Shown here piece by piece: positions 6,695 to 7,169 of a DNA stretch of 7,169 nt. Under the pieces are notes generated by a model. It was not told the origin of the DNA and did no database searches. It worked only from the letters and a program-made list of their open reading frames with translations. Position 1 is the first letter of the stretch. Every line of letters starts with the position of its first letter. The stretch spans positions 1 to 7,169 of the forward strand of contig RFXY01000050.1 of NCBI GenBank assembly GCA_009921385.1, given 5' to 3'. The DNA is from Pseudomonadota bacterium (GTDB taxonomy: Bacteria > Pseudomonadota > Alphaproteobacteria > Rickettsiales > UBA1997). The position numbers were made by a program, and so were the translations under genes.

Positions 6695-6735
6695 TAGTTT
6701 GCAAACTTAATTATTAACAACTAACTATTTTATGA
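6673..6735 (+). repeat. Long hairpin overlapping the transposase start codon
   Basis: A perfect 15-bp inverted repeat has arms at 6673-6687 (TCATAAAATAGTTAG) and 6721-6735 (CTAACTATTTTATGA). The second arm contains the transposase ATG at 6732-6734. The space between the arms holds a second palindrome, TAATTA-GTTTGCAAAC-T-TAATTA (6691-6713). RNA from an upstream promoter could fold into a stacked stem that buries the start codon. RNA starting near 6701 would lack the first arm. This arrangement is seen directly; the regulatory effect is inferred from IS10 and IS50, where fold-back of readthrough transcripts blocks transposase translation. Confidence 0.7.
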
Positions 6736-7169
6736 ATTTAGTAGAAATTTATGAGAAATTTCCTACACAAAAAAATTGCATAGATTTTCTCGAAAAAATC
6801 AAGTGGAATAACAAACCAACTTGTCCTTATTGTAAATCACAAAAACATCATTCAACCCCTGAAGAATTAAGGCACTTTTGTCATAATTGCAAAACCTCTT
6901 TCAGTGTCACAATTGGAACAATATTTCACGACACAAGATCGCCAATGCAAAAATGGTTTCTTGCAATCACATTAATTCTTAATGCAAAAAAAGGAATATC
7001 TTCAAGACAATTAGCAAGAGATTTAGGCGTGAATAAAAATACAGCTTGGTCAATGCAAATGAGAATTAGACGAGCTATGATTGAAAATCCTAGTTTATTG
7101 ATTGGTTTTGTTGAAATGGACGAAACTTATATCGGTGCCAAAAAAATAAGAAAATCCAGCAAAGACAAA
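6732..7169 (+). CDS. IS1595-family transposase, N-terminal part (cut by window edge)
   Basis: DDE-type transposase of an insertion sequence; 146 codons are open to the right edge with no stop. It begins MNLVEIYEKFPTQKNCIDFL. A zinc-ribbon follows, with CPYC (31-34) and CHNC (50-53) as the four metal ligands, then the family stretch FSVTIGTIFHDTRSPMQKWF (57-76). A helix-turn-helix-like segment GISSRQLARDLGVNKNTAW (88-106) is next. VEMDETYIG (127-135) carries the first catalytic aspartate, D130. This order is that of the IS1595 (ISXO2-like) family; the rest of the catalytic triad lies beyond the window. ATG 6732 is the only usable in-frame start, since a stop lies in frame at 6708-6710 with no alternative between. 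There is no Shine-Dalgarno. Seven of eight arginines are AGA or AGG and AUA isoleucine is common, unlike pyrD next door, which supports recent acquisition. Confidence 0.9.
   Translation, partial: MNLVEIYEKFPTQKNCIDFLEKIKWNNKPTCPYCKSQKHHSTPEELRHFCHNCKTSFSVTIGTIFHDTRSPMQKWFLAITLILNAKKGISSRQLARDLGVNKNTAWSMQMRIRRAMIENPSLLIGFVEMDETYIGAKKIRKSSKDK

Larger units (their letters stand above)
6667..7169 (+). mobile_element. Insertion sequence, IS1595-type, left part only
   Basis: The transposase, its promoter and its start-codon hairpin define an insertion sequence cut by the right edge of the window. The left coordinate given is the minimum extent, the start of the promoter. The true left end probably lies somewhere in the 83 bp between the pyrD stop and this point. 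No terminal inverted repeat or target duplication can be assigned because only one end is visible. Pre-insertion gene order cannot be read from this window. Confidence 0.7.

Overview
The window is AT-rich (by eye roughly a third G+C) and reads as a chromosomal segment of an alphaproteobacterium, most likely a host-associated lineage of the Rickettsiales type. The clues are a propionyl-CoA carboxylase alpha subunit with the BC/BT/BCCP layout, a VirD4-type type IV secretion coupling protein, a proteobacterial UbiA, a quinone-linked (class 2) PyrD and weak or absent Shine-Dalgarno sites. Complete aroE and pyrD genes argue against a Rickettsia-like genome stripped of these pathways. They fit a less reduced relative better. 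This placement is inference from gene content, not from a search.

Layout. At the left edge, the 5' part of ubiA runs leftward out of the window (1-389, minus strand). A 159-bp AT-rich divergent intergenic region follows. Five genes then run rightward: the biotin-dependent carboxylase (549-2546), virD4 (2592-4385), aroE (4387-5247), a small LapA-domain membrane protein (5244-5495) and pyrD (5492-6583). The last four are packed with a 1-nt gap and two 4-nt ATGA overlaps, so they look like one transcription and translation unit. A 45-bp gap separates the carboxylase gene from virD4. It holds a 7-codon minicistron with the best Shine-Dalgarno seen in the window. After pyrD a 148-bp gap leads to the 5' two-thirds or less of an IS1595-type transposase (6732-7169), cut by the window edge.

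How the parts fit. AroE supplies shikimate for chorismate, chorismate gives the 4-hydroxybenzoate that UbiA prenylates on the way to ubiquinone, and class 2 PyrD passes its electrons to ubiquinone. Three of the metabolic genes are therefore linked through quinone biosynthesis and use. VirD4 has no obvious metabolic tie to its neighbours and no virB gene is present here.

The most striking non-coding signal is at the transposase start. A strong promoter (TTGACA-16-GATAAT) has a perfect 15-nt inverted-repeat arm in its spacer, and the partner arm covers the transposase ATG. Transcripts entering from pyrD would fold and hide the start codon, while transcripts from the element's own promoter would lack the first arm. 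This matches the known fold-back logic of IS10 and IS50. I saw no CRISPR array, tRNA, rRNA or clear novel defence system in the window.
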